Origin: JAMXLO01 sp963719805
GTDB taxonomy: Bacteria > Pseudomonadota > Alphaproteobacteria > Acetobacterales > Acetobacteraceae
Length of the DNA stretch: 64,000 nucleotides
Reading direction: 5' to 3'
NCBI GenBank assembly: GCA_963719805.1
Contig: CAVRDF010000007.1
Location: 372,001 to 436,000, forward strand
How positions within the stretch are numbered: position 1 is the first letter of the stretch; each line of letters opens with the position of its first letter. Below the pieces are notes generated by a model. It made no database searches and was not told the origin of the DNA. It was given only the letters and a program-made list of their open reading frames with translations. Position numbers and translations under genes: made by a program. Shown here piece after piece: positions 52,772 through 61,872 of this stretch.

Positions 52772-54415
52772 TCAGAAGTCCATGTCGCCCATGCCACCCA
52801 TGCCGCCACCGGGCGGCATCGCCGGTGCCTTCTTCTCTGGCTTCTCGGCCACCATCGCCTCGGTGGTCACCAGCAGGCCGGCGACCGAGGCTGCGTCCTG
52901 CAGCGCGGTGCGCACGACCTTGGTCGGGTCAACGATGCCAGCCTTCACCAAATCCTTGAACTCGCCAGTCTGGGCGTCAAAGCCCCAGTTGTACTCGTCC
53001 CTGTCGAGGATCTTTCCGGCGATTACCGCACCATCTTCGCCGGCGTTCTCGGCGATCTGACGCAGCGGCGCCTGCACCGCCTTGCGCACGATCTCGATGC
53101 CGAAACGCTGATCGTCGTTGTCCGCCTTGAGCCTCGCCAGGATGAGCGATGCCCGTGCCAGTGGAACACCGCCGCCCGCCACGACGCCTTCCTCTACCGC
53201 GGCGCGGGTCGCATGCATCGCGTCGTCAACACGGTCCTTGCGCTCCTTCACCTCGACCTCGGAAGCGCCCCCGACGCGGATCACCGCCACACCGCCCGCA
53301 AGCTTCGCCAGACGTTCCTGCAGCTTCTCGCGGTCGTAGTCCGAGGTGGTCTCCTCGACCTGCGCCCGGATCTGGTTGCAGCGACCAACGATGTCGGCCT
53401 TCTTGCCGGCGCCCTCCACGATGGTGGTGTTCTCCTTCTCGATGAGCACTTTCTTCGCCTTGCCGAGCATGTTCAGTGTGACGTTCTCCAGCTTGATGCC
53501 AAGGTCCTCGCTGATCACCTGGCCGCCTGTGAGGATTCCGATGTCTTCGAGCATCGCCTTGCGGCGATCGCCGAAGCCGGGCGCCTTCACCGCCGCGACC
53601 TTCAGCCCGCCGCGCAACTTGTTCACCACCAGGGTGGCGAGCGCCTCGCCCTCGACATCCTCGGCCACGATCAGCAACGGCTTTCCGGATTGTACGATGC
53701 TCTCGAGCAGCGGCAGCATCGGCTGCAAGTTGGACAGCTTCTTCTCGTGGATCAGGATGTAGGGATCAGCCAGCTCAGCAACCATCTTCTCGGCGTTAGT
53801 GATAAAGTACGGGCTGACATAGCCGCGGTCGAACTGCATGCCTTCGACGACTTCGAGCTCCGTCTGGATACCCTTGGCCTCTTCGACAGTTATCACACCC
53901 TCATTGCCAACCTTCTGCATCGCTTCGGAGATCATCTTGCCGATCTCGGTCTCGCCGTTCGCAGCGATCGCGCCGACCTGCGCGGTCTCGGCTGGCGTGG
54001 TGATCTTCTTGGTCCTCTTCTTCAGTTCCTCAACGACGGCGCTCACGGCCTTGTCGATACCGCGCTTCAGGTCCATCGGGTTCATGCCTGCGGCCACCGC
54101 CTTGGCACCCTCGCGCACGATTGCTTGAGCGAGAACCGTCGCGGTCGTGGTGCCGTCACCGGCAACATCGCTAGTCTTGGATGCGACCTCGCGCACCATC
54201 TGCGCGCCCATGTTCTCGAATTTGTCGGAGAGTTCGATCTCTTTGGCGACAGTCACACCATCCTTGGTGATCCGCGGCGCACCGTAGCTTTTGTCGAGCA
54301 CCACGTTGCGACCTTTGGGACCGAGCGTGACCTTCACTGCGTCGGCCAGTATGTCAACGCCGCGTAACATGCGCTGGCGCGCATCATTGCCGAACCGTAC
54401 GTCTTTGGCGGCCAT
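52772..54415 (-). CDS. groL: chaperonin GroEL
   Basis: 547 residues, full length: AAKDVRFGNDARQRMLRGVD, nucleotide-binding VTLGPKGRNVVLDKS and VAGDGTTTATVLAQ, and the C-terminal GGM repeat ending GGMGDMDF. Forms the 14-mer folding chamber with GroES, encoded 41 bp upstream. Transcribed from the CIRCE-bearing promoter upstream of groES. Confidence 0.98.
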   Translation of the reverse strand: MAAKDVRFGNDARQRMLRGVDILADAVKVTLGPKGRNVVLDKSYGAPRITKDGVTVAKEIELSDKFENMGAQMVREVASKTSDVAGDGTTTATVLAQAIVREGAKAVAAGMNPMDLKRGIDKAVSAVVEELKKRTKKITTPAETAQVGAIAANGETEIGKMISEAMQKVGNEGVITVEEAKGIQTELEVVEGMQFDRGYVSPYFITNAEKMVAELADPYILIHEKKLSNLQPMLPLLESIVQSGKPLLIVAEDVEGEALATLVVNKLRGGLKVAAVKAPGFGDRRKAMLEDIGILTGGQVISEDLGIKLENVTLNMLGKAKKVLIEKENTTIVEGAGKKADIVGRCNQIRAQVEETTSDYDREKLQERLAKLAGGVAVIRVGGASEVEVKERKDRVDDAMHATRAAVEEGVVAGGGVPLARASLILARLKADNDDQRFGIEIVRKAVQAPLRQIAENAGEDGAVIAGKILDRDEYNWGFDAQTGEFKDLVKAGIVDPTKVVRTALQDAASVAGLLVTTEAMVAEKPEKKAPAMPPGGGMGGMGDMDF

Positions 54416-54456
54416 GTGTCAGTCTCCCTTCGTCTCCGATGATGCTAGCAGGCCGG

Positions 54457-54774
54457 TCAGGCAGCCTTTCGCTTCGCGGCAGGCTGGCCCTCGATGATGC
54501 CCATGATGTCGGTCTCCTTCATGATCAGGAGTTCCTCGCCGTCGAGCTTCACCTCGGTGCCTGACCACTTGCCGAACAGAATACGATCGCCGGCCTTCAC
54601 GTCGAGCGCGACGATCTGACCCTGTTCATTGCGGGCACCGGGACCAACGGCGACAACCTCGCCCTCCATCGGTTTTTCCTGGGCGGTGTCGGGGATGATG
54701 ATTCCGCCCGAGGTCTTCTCCTTGGGACTGAGACGACGGATCACCACCCGATCATGCAGTGGACGGAATTTCAT
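54457..54774 (-). CDS. groS: co-chaperonin GroES
   Basis: 105 residues: MKFRPLHDRVVIRRLSPKEK, mobile loop KTSGGIIIPDTA, and GDRILFGKWSGTEVKLDGEE. First gene of the groESL operon. Confidence 0.97.
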   Translation of the reverse strand: MKFRPLHDRVVIRRLSPKEKTSGGIIIPDTAQEKPMEGEVVAVGPGARNEQGQIVALDVKAGDRILFGKWSGTEVKLDGEELLIMKETDIMGIIEGQPAAKRKAA

Positions 54775-54860
54775 TGGAATTTTGCCTCACCTGGTGCCAG
54801 CCGCCGAGGGCTGGTCTGCCTGCCCCGAACCTGACCGGCACCGTTACGATGCAAATCATC

Positions 54861-54887
54861 TGGCACTCTGGTCCGGGGAGTGCTAAG
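54861..54887. promoter_or_regulatory. CIRCE element (HrcA operator) of groESL
   Basis: CTGGCACTC, a 9-nt spacer and GAGTGCTAA (consensus TTAGCACTC-N9-GAGTGCTAA; two mismatches in one arm). Located 87 bp upstream of groES, so HrcA should repress the operon. Confidence 0.9.
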
Positions 54888-55030
54888 CAGTTGGTATGCT
54901 GCGAGGTCGCATTCAAGGGTGCGGGATTCCCGCAACTGTTCGATCTTCAGTTCTGGGCGACGCTAGCGATCGGCGATGTGCGGCGAACAGAGGCCGGTCA
55001 GATCATCGCCGACCGGCAGGGGATTCAAAA

Positions 55031-55555
55031 ATGACGCCTGGATGGCAGCGATTGTTCCTATCGGACCTTTCGCTATTTGGGTTGACTGTCGTGTGTACCC
55101 ATCTCGTCATGTCGTGTGGCCAGACCCTGATGCACTACGGGCTTGGACATCACAGGTTGGGCGGACGGTTCTTTCATAACCACATAAATTTCCACCATGC
55201 TTATTATGCAAGGGGCCATCTGGCGTCTGTCGTCTATCGCGGAACGGATGGAAACAACACGCCGTTCTTTCTGATACCGACCGTCCTGGTGGGTGGCGTT
55301 CTGTATTTCGTCCTGCCGTTCAATCTATTTATCGTGATGATGCTTGCCAGTGCAGCGTCGTTCTACGCGCATGTCTATATCGACAAAGAATATCACGTCG
55401 AGGGATCGCGTCTGGAACGCTTCGCGTGGTTCAGGCGCAAGCGGCAGCTTCACTTTACCCACCATCTGCATGCGAACAGCAATTTCGCCGTGATCGACTT
55501 CTTCTGGGATAGAATACTCCGGACCTACCGCAAGCCTGACCACGATATTCGTTGA
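55031..55555 (+). CDS. fatty-acid hydroxylase / sterol desaturase-like membrane protein
   Basis: Start at 55031 (MTPGWQRLFLSDLSLFGL); 174 residues with two or three hydrophobic segments. The His clusters HHRLGGRFFHNHINFHH and HFTHHLH correspond to the di-iron histidine boxes of the fatty-acid hydroxylase superfamily. Short for the family (usually 250 or more residues), so the activity is uncertain. The 265 bp after it hold no gene I can support. Confidence 0.65.
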   Translation: MTPGWQRLFLSDLSLFGLTVVCTHLVMSCGQTLMHYGLGHHRLGGRFFHNHINFHHAYYARGHLASVVYRGTDGNNTPFFLIPTVLVGGVLYFVLPFNLFIVMMLASAASFYAHVYIDKEYHVEGSRLERFAWFRRKRQLHFTHHLHANSNFAVIDFFWDRILRTYRKPDHDIR

Positions 55556-55820
55556 AGTGCGGACTTCATCGGTATCAGGAGCCCGATGTGGAAACCGCCG
55601 CTTTGCCTCACGGATTGGATGATCGGGATTTGTGCATCAGCTCGACGTTTGATCGTCAATCGACGTGGCATGCCTGTGCGCAGCGTCGGCGCGGTAGGCC
55701 CGGCTCGCGCTCACAGGTCGATGTCGTGTCCACGGCCTATGATGCGGGTGCCAATGCGTGGGACAGGCCGCTCGTCATCGCCTAAGAGGCGGCCTGCCTA
55801 GCTCGCCGCGCCGGTTGATG

Positions 55821-56396
55821 TTACGTGCGGACCGCGGCGATGCGTCCGACAGAGTCAAGTATCGACTGAAGCTGGCGCTGCTGGACGCTGATCATCTCCT
55901 CCAGCTGCCCGATGCGCATCTGATCCAGCTTCTCATGCAGGTTCATGATCTCGATTTCGGCTTTCAGGTTGACTTCGTAGTCCAGGCTTGCAGCCAGGCG
56001 ATCCCGCTCGGCCTGGCGGTTCTGCGACATCAGGATGATCGGTGCCTGCAACGCGGCCACCATCGAGAGAATCAGATTGAGGAAGATGTAGGGATACGCA
56101 TCGAAGGCCAACTCGTAGCGGCTCAACACCGCGGTGTTAAGGATGGTCCAGAGCGCCATGGTGGCAATAAAGATGGCGATGAAGGTCCAGGAACCGCCGA
56201 AACGTGCGACGCGATCGGCGAGCCAGTCGGAAAAGGTGGCATTCGCTTCGATTGCCCGATTGATATCACGCGTTACGTGCAACCTGCCAGCGATGCGGCT
56301 GATCACCCGCTTTTCCCGGTCGGAGAAGCGGTCGAAGCCGCTTTCCAGAAGCTGCCTGGCAAGCTCGCTGACTTTTGGGTCCATGATTTTCACCAT
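55821..56396 (-). CDS. DUF1003 membrane protein
   Basis: Start chosen at 56396 (MVKIMDPKVSELARQLLESG); 191 residues. DUF1003 core: ATFSDWLADRVARFGGSWTF, two adjacent transmembrane helices (IAIFIATMALWTILN and PYIFLNLILSMVAALQAPII), MSQNRQAERDRLAASLDYEV, then a C-terminal coiled coil. Inner membrane; role unknown. Confidence 0.9.
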   Translation of the reverse strand: MVKIMDPKVSELARQLLESGFDRFSDREKRVISRIAGRLHVTRDINRAIEANATFSDWLADRVARFGGSWTFIAIFIATMALWTILNTAVLSRYELAFDAYPYIFLNLILSMVAALQAPIILMSQNRQAERDRLAASLDYEVNLKAEIEIMNLHEKLDQMRIGQLEEMISVQQRQLQSILDSVGRIAAVRT

Positions 56397-56549
56397 CAGG
56401 TCGCAGGGTGCCGCGAAGAGCGCGCAGGATACCACGCATCCGGCGCCCCATGTGACCGAAGACCTCTTCGTTTGGACTATAAGTCGAGCGGGGGGTTGTC
56501 ACATTGATTGCATTACGCCGAAGGCGGGAGCACAGCCCTTGCGTCCGGG

Positions 56550-57115
56550 GCCGGCGGCCCGCGGACATTCCAAGCGTCGAATGCATGTTCCCTCAGAATC
56601 CGATGCGTCGAGGCTGTGGTCAGATGGCGGCAGACGTTGAATGTGTTGTAGACCGCCGAGTGACTGGAGAGAAAACGTTGAGCTGATGCAGCAGATCGAA
56701 AGCCCGGCAACTTCCGCTCTCCTCGAATTGGCACATGCGACTGTCAGCCCGGTTATTCCGCCGTTTACCTCGTCGGTGGAGGTGCGACAGTCCAAGGTCA
56801 CACAGCGCGGCATCGTAAGCGCGATACCCGTCAGTGACGATTGACGTGGGCAACAGGCCTTGGCGTTTTAGCAGCTTGCGCATCAAGCGCACCGCTGGAT
56901 GCTTGTCGCGTCTGGCCTGAACCAGAATGTCGAGAACTTCGCCCTCGTCATCGACAGCACGCCTCATGCATCTGCCGGTCCGTGATCGGAACGAACACTT
57001 TGTCGAGATGCCACCGCCCAGTCGGCGCTGGGCGCATGGCCCGAAGGCGAGGCGCATAGGCCGGACCGATGCCCATAATGCCAACGTCCATCACGGAAGC
57101 TCGAGCCCGGTGTCC
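56550..57115 (-). mobile_element. IS6-family transposase remnant (longest copy)
   Basis: The minus strand reads GPAYAPRLRAMRPAPTGRWH then LDKVFVPI, AVDDEGEVLDILVQARRDKH, LLKRQGLLPTSIVTDGYRAY, FRSAASAQRFLSSHSAVYNT and ASTHRILREHAFDAW, spread over several frames. It is clearly an IS6/IS26-type transposase lacking its N-terminus and terminal repeats. The two other fragments (45354 and 47246) derive from the same element type. Confidence 0.88.
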
Positions 57116-57117
57116 AA

Positions 57118-57360
57118 ATGATCGGGAACCCTTTTCCAAAGACGCACTGTCGGCAAGGATTCGTGACGCCCTTGATTACGATCGGAATGCTTAATCTGCT
57201 GTCGGCGGCCAATGCCATCGGTAGCGCAATCACATACCCGGCGATCAGAGTGAACGAAGGAGAACCCGTCCGCATGGCCTTAAATGACAGCCACTCCTAT
57301 TCGGTCACTAGAAAAACAAAAGGAAAGTGGCTGGTATCCCAGCAGGAAGTCCGCATGTAG
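57118..57360 (+). CDS. small hypothetical protein
   Basis: 80 residues beginning just beyond the IS6 remnant. LSAANAIGSAITYPAIRVNE, GEPVRMALNDSHSYSVTRKT and KGKWLVSQQEVRM look like a beta-rich domain. The N-terminal part may be artificial, with the real start at 57190 (MLNLLSAANAIG). Confidence 0.4.
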   Translation: MIGNPFPKTHCRQGFVTPLITIGMLNLLSAANAIGSAITYPAIRVNEGEPVRMALNDSHSYSVTRKTKGKWLVSQQEVRM

Positions 57361-57426
57361 AATGCTCCAATCCGGTCGTTCGATCAGATTTCAGCTTCGG
57401 CGGGGATTATTTGGAAGGACTTAATC

Positions 57427-57883
57427 ATGGCGGAGCGGTTGGTTGATGTGTCTTCAAGCAACGAGACTGTCTTGCATACATTTCCGATTTCTCTCCAAGA
57501 CCTGGGCGTTCCACTAACAGATGCTGATTATAAATCGAAGGCATTGAGGGCTGCCGGTCATGCTCAACTGGTGCCGGATAAGGAGCTTAAGGGTCTGACT
57601 ACCAAAATGCACGTGGACCGGAGTGGCCCGCTTGAACCTTACGGGGACGACCGGGATGTCCTGTCGCAGACGCGGCGAGGGTTGGATCAGGTGGTTCGAG
57701 AACGTGCCTACTTGCTTTGGCAGTTAAACGGTTGTCCAGATGGGCTCGCCGAGGAATTCTGGCACCGCGCGCATGAGGATCACCTTCGCGAGCGGGCCTA
57801 CGTTCTTTGGCAACAAGAGGGCTGCCCCGCAGGTCGAGCCGATGAGTACCTGGCATCGGACCCAGGAATTCGAGTCGCACTGA
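57427..57883 (+). pseudogene. DUF2934 protein with novel N-terminal domain, +1 frameshift near the C-terminus
   Basis: AERLVDVSSSNETVLHTFPI begins an about 65-residue domain shared with the genes at 46646 and 46963. Two DUF2934 repeats follow (VRERAYLLWQLNGCPDGLAE and RERAYVLWQQEGCPAGRADE). At 57846-57852 the sequence is GTACCTG; one C fewer gives DEYWHRTQEFESH and a stop at 57883, matching the paralogue. As written, translation runs on to 57939 in a wrong frame. About 151 residues when corrected. Confidence 0.75.
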
Positions 57884-57935
57884 CGCGACGTAGCCGGCAG
57901 GTTCCTTCGCCCTCGACAATCCTGGCCAGCAACTC

Positions 57936-58175
57936 TTGAAGCAGTCAAGGGTTTGTAGTGGCTGGCGGAGACCATGGCTCGCCGCGGCAGAACGTGATTT
58001 CAAGGCGTTGGCCGAACATGTCGAGATTACGGAGCCAGGTATCCTTGCGCATTCCGCCGCTTCCGGCTTCGGGAAAGCGGCCGAGGCGAGAGCCTGGATT
58101 GCCCATGATCGGTACTTAGAGAGCCATGGGCGCTCGTGGCCGAGGTTTGCCGCTCGCTATGGGGAGAGACACTGA
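57936..58175 (+). CDS. small hypothetical protein
   Basis: 79 residues; the C-terminal part FGKAAEARAWIAHDRYLESH then GRSWPRFAARYG looks protein-like, while the first 20 codons do not. It may start at a later codon. No function assigned. Confidence 0.35.
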   Translation: MKQSRVCSGWRRPWLAAAERDFKALAEHVEITEPGILAHSAASGFGKAAEARAWIAHDRYLESHGRSWPRFAARYGERH

Positions 58176-58387
58176 TGGCAACCAAGCGCCGCCCAGCCCC
58201 GGGTTGGCACCGCCGCCTTGATGCGTGACATAGTCCCGTTACCAGTGCGTCCTCGAAGCTCCCATGAGTAGATTCCGAGCCTTCCATTGCATCCGAGGCA
58301 GAGCCACTTCTTGTTCGACGCCGTGACCCACACGCCACTGACAACGTGGGCAACACTACTTGATGGCTGGGGCTTAAGGAGGCGAAA

Positions 58388-58786
58388 ATGGCAAATAACC
58401 AGAGCCTTGGGAGACGCTGGGAGAGTTACCGACGATCCAAGGGTATTTGATTTTGGTCCTGTGTGGCTTGCGTCTCGGCTACGCTAGTGATCGGCTTCGG
58501 TTGGGGAGGTTGGGTCACCGGCGGAGCTTCAACACAGTTGACAACAGACGCAGCCTCTGGAGCCAGCGCACAAATGGCGGCGGCGGACTCCATTGTTCGC
58601 TTAGACAATGGCCCCGATGCAACCGCACAACTTGCCGCGCTGAAGAAGGCTGACAGCAGCTATGAACAGGCTGATCTAATCAAAAAGTATGGCTGGGCGA
58701 TGACGCCTGGGAGCAAGGATCCGGTGGAAGGCGCTGCGGACATTTGCGCACGGAACCTCGTGACCAAAAAAACTGCCGGCGGCTAG
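58388..58786 (+). pseudogene. WGGWVTGG-family small membrane protein with in-frame TGA
   Basis: AAGGAGG precedes ATG 58388; ANNQSLGRRWESYRRSKGI, then TGA at 58448-58450. In the same frame follow FWSCVACVSATLVIGFGWGG and WVTGGASTQL, then IVRLDNGPDATAQLAALKKA and GWAMTPGSKDPVEGAADICA. A relative of the intact gene at 49849-50205. One nonsense codon, or a Trp codon misread as TGA, separates the halves. Confidence 0.6.
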
Positions 58787-59290
58787 CCACTTTGGACGGA
58801 TATTAAGCCGTCCAAACTGGAGATTTCCGAATCGGATTTCGTTCGATCGATTGATGATCGGCATCAGACATGCCGGTCGAACTGACGGACATGGCGGAAG
58901 AGAATTAGGGGGATCGCGCTGGAGGCGTTCGACGCGTGTACAGTCGGGAACCAGGCTAACCTGAACACGACAGTCGAGGGCTCCCGGGAGCGCTAACCAC
59001 TGTTGCGTCTGGATGCGAACAGTGATCTTCCAGCACCTGGACGACCCAAAAGGCGCGGCAATGACGGAAGACCACAGCATGATCCAAATGATCATCGCCC
59101 ATTATGAAGCGTGCTGAGGCTCGACATGGACGTCCAAGAGCGAACCGTCATCGACAGATTGCTCACTGAATCGAGAAAGTCCGATGTTGGCGATTGGGAA
59201 ATAGGTTAGATTGAAAGTGGATGAGGCCTGAGGGAGAGTGGTAGCATCGCTTAGTGGGTGCCGCCGTTGATGGCGCAACGGAGATCAGCG
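58787..59290. other. no gene recognised
   Basis: Only frames below 30 codons with some plausibility are present (for example from ATG 59061 and ATG 59125), likely remnants of small genes. Confidence 0.35.
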
Positions 59291-59443
59291 ATGTCCGACA
59301 CGATGGGCGCGGGAATGCTGCGCGGGTGGGTCACTATTTGGAGTATGGACCTTGCGGCCCTTTTTGCCACTGTCGCGTTGCTTCTTTGCGTAGTAGCTGT
59401 GCTGGAGGTGGTGGCGAATATACGAGGTAGTGATGATCGGTAG
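59291..59443 (+). CDS. small single-span membrane protein (50 residues)
   Basis: Start at 59291 (MSDTMGAGMLRGWVTIW). One strong hydrophobic helix (LAALFATVALLLCVVAVLEV) and a short charged tail. No family recognised. Confidence 0.4.
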   Translation: MSDTMGAGMLRGWVTIWSMDLAALFATVALLLCVVAVLEVVANIRGSDDR

Positions 59444-59576
59444 GCAATTGGGGGCATTGCCAAATTAACCGGGGCTAGCGTCAGGATGTCGGCACGCGAG
59501 GCTGCCGCACGACGGACGAGCTCAATCCGGAGGGCAACAGCGTGATCGTCGCTGCCAGACCTCATACAGGTGATCA

Positions 59577-59750
59577 ATGATCCCTACCTACGAAGCGGCC
59601 ATACTGTCGCAGTTGGCAAAAGACGCACGATTGATCGCGGACGGCATGCGCGAACCTGGGCAAAAGCTTTACATGCTTCAGATCGCCGCGAGATACGATG
59701 TCCTCGCCAAGCATGCTATAGCAGGCCAGACTGACGAGACTCCAAGGTAG
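59577..59750 (+). CDS. small helical conserved protein (57 residues)
   Basis: ATG 59577, TAG 59748-59750: IPTYEAAILSQLAKDARLIA, DGMREPGQKLYMLQIAARYD, VLAKHA. The pattern (A-R-L-I-A-D-G-M, M-L-x-I-A-A-x-Y-x-x-L-A) fits a common small alphaproteobacterial family, related in style to the gene at 44310. Confidence 0.5.
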   Translation: MIPTYEAAILSQLAKDARLIADGMREPGQKLYMLQIAARYDVLAKHAIAGQTDETPR

Positions 59751-60399
59751 TAGATCAGTTTCCTATACGGCCTCGCCAGCCGACCACTCACCATCGCATC
59801 ACACAGACAGTTCTGACAAATTGCGCAAGGCACAGCTTGCCCCGCACTGACTCAACCATGTTTGGCAGGTAAAAGGTCAATCGGCCTAATAAGCGAGCAG
59901 CTAGTGCAGCATCATATATTGGGAGGACCACGCCATTCTCGATTTCAAGATAAAGACGGGTCAGGAGTGGAGCGTCCATTCCGACCGTGAGAATCGGTGG
60001 AGGCGGGTGCGTGTGGTCATTGTGCTGGCGGATCAGGTTGAGATTCAGGTACCTAGATGTGCCAGACCAACTAGATCACACGCGCACGCAGAATCTCAGT
60101 CGTGCCCGAATGCTTTCCGAACCGGGGAGTTACCGGCTGGATAAGGACGCAAGTTAGGTCGCTTCTGACCTTCTATCCGATCAACCTCGACAAACGCCGA
60201 TGCGGTGGCTGCGGAGCGACCGTGATTGACTGAATCCGAAGTGTTCCGGGATACGTTGCCAGAGCGATACTGTTTGCGGTCGTCTTTCTGTATTTCTTGA
60301 TCGACCTGATCTTCCTGTCTATCGAACGTCCGTTGCGACGGCGCTTAATGGCGCTGAAGCGGGTCAGTGGAGTTGATGGGGTGGATGGCCCCTGTTGAG
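59751..60399. other. no intact gene; possible permease C-terminus
   Basis: A plus-strand piece at about 60266-60398 (LFAVVFLYFLIDLIFLSIER then PLRRRLMALKRV) looks like the C-terminal end of a binding-protein-dependent permease. Nothing upstream supports it. A minus-strand frame at 59788-59979 has no recognisable features. Confidence 0.3.
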
Positions 60400-60930
60400 C
60401 GGCATCGAATGCCTGACGTGGTCGTCGTTGGATGACGCCACAGAAGAGGAGCCGTCCGCCATGCAGGTTACCACTATCGGTCTCGATATCGGCAAACGGG
60501 TCCTTCAGGTGCACGGGGTAGATACTGCGGGCCACATTGTGGTGCGACGCAAGCTGCAACGGTCGGAGCTGGCCGACTTCTTCGCTCGTTTGCGCCACGC
60601 CTGGTAGGTATGGAGGCATGTGCCACAGCTCATCACTGGGCACGGCTCATCGCGGTGGCCGGGCACGACGTTCGGTTGATCCCGCCGTCCTACGCTAAGC
60701 CGTATGTTCGCCGCAGCAAGACTGATGCGGCCGACGCCGAGGCAATCTGCGAGGCAGTCGGACGACCGAATATGAGGTTCGTGCCGGTGAAGTCCGTCGC
60801 GCAGCAAGCAGCATTGTTGCACCATCGCGCTCGATCTATTGGTACGGCAGCGCGCCATGCTGATCAACGCGCAGCGCGAGGGCCACGAGGTCGATGCGAG
60901 CCACCACAATTGTTCCTCGCCAACGCGCCA
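60400..60930 (+). mobile_element. IS110-family transposase remnant
   Basis: From ATG 60461: QVTTIGLDIGKRVLQVHGVD then TAGHIVVRRKLQRSELADFF, and after a 1-bp deletion near 60604 GMEACATAHHWARLIAVAGH, RLIPPSYAKPYVRRSKTDAA and DAEAICEAVGRPNMRFVPVK (DEDD-type N-terminal domain of IS110). A second indel near 60830 precedes VRQRAMLINA. The C-terminal serine domain is absent. Confidence 0.9.
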
Positions 60931-61104
60931 TCCTTTGCAGACATTCAACTGTGAGATCGAGCCCTTCGATCCTCACACCTGTCGCAACAGAAAATCAGCA
61001 GCGATATCGTTTAAGAGTGCCGTCTATCCCAAAAAACTCAAGACTTGCGCCGAAGCAGCTTCCCCGATGTATGCTGCATTACGGGGACCGGGAGGCAAAA
61101 AGCC

Positions 61105-61872
61105 ATGTCATCTATCTATGCAGCCAACGATGCTGCTGTTTACGAAAAAAGCATGGGTCGATGGAGTCGTCGCCTAGCAGGGCCGTTCATTAAATTTTGT
61201 GGCATCCAAAGCGACCTCCGGACAGCACTCGATGTTGGATGCGGCACGGACGTTCGCATTAGGCGACGCCGCTTCGGTCGCAAAAATCACTGGCCTGGAC
61301 TACTCTCCTCAGTTCATTGCTTTCGCGCAGTCTCGCGCCTCATCCCCTCGGTTCAGCTTTGAACAGGGAGATGCGGCGACACTTCGGCACCCTTCTGCGT
61401 CGTTTGATGCAGCATTATCGCTGCTCGTTCTGAATTTTCTCAATGAGCCAGAGCAAGCAATCAGAGAAATGGCGCGCGTCACTCGCTCAAACGGCATAGT
61501 TGCAGCGGCGGTATGGGATTCTTCGGAGGTCATACATTCTCGCGAAATCTTGTTAGATACGGCGGCTCCGCTCGATGCCGGCGCGGCCGAGCTTAGGGCA
61601 AGGCACTGTTCGCGGCTGACGCATCCAAACGCCCTGGCGGCAGCATGGAGTTCGGTCGGCTTGCGCGAGGATCCAGCAATCGGAAATTACGATTCGGATG
61701 GACTTTACTGATATCAGCGACTTGTGGGAGCCGTGGTTGGGCGGACAAGGCACAATCGGTGCATTTCTTCTCGCGTTGAGCGACGAAAAGCGCGCGGCCA
61801 TATCTTGCCGGTGCCCCTGATGGGCCACGCTCAATGGCTGCGACTGCGTGGGTCGTTCGAGGTATCGTTTGA
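61105..61872 (+). pseudogene. SAM-dependent methyltransferase, several frameshifts
   Basis: ATG 61105 with GGGAGG upstream: SSIYAANDAAVYEKSMGRWS, LRTALDVGCGT (SAM motif I). In other frames come ITGLDYSPQFIAFAQ, FDAALSLLVLNFLNEPEQAI, RMDFTDISDLWEPWLGGQGT and a final AGAPDGPRSMAATAWVVRGI. At least three indels. Class I methyltransferase with the usual about 255-residue length if repaired. Confidence 0.8.

Noticed and set aside
53213..54367. Long plus-strand frame opposite groEL
   Set aside because: Shadow of a strongly conserved gene.
47246..57115. A composite transposon bounded by IS6 fragments carrying groESL
   Set aside because: Neither fragment has intact ends or a functional transposase, and both lie in the same orientation with different deletions; nothing shows the segment moved as a unit.
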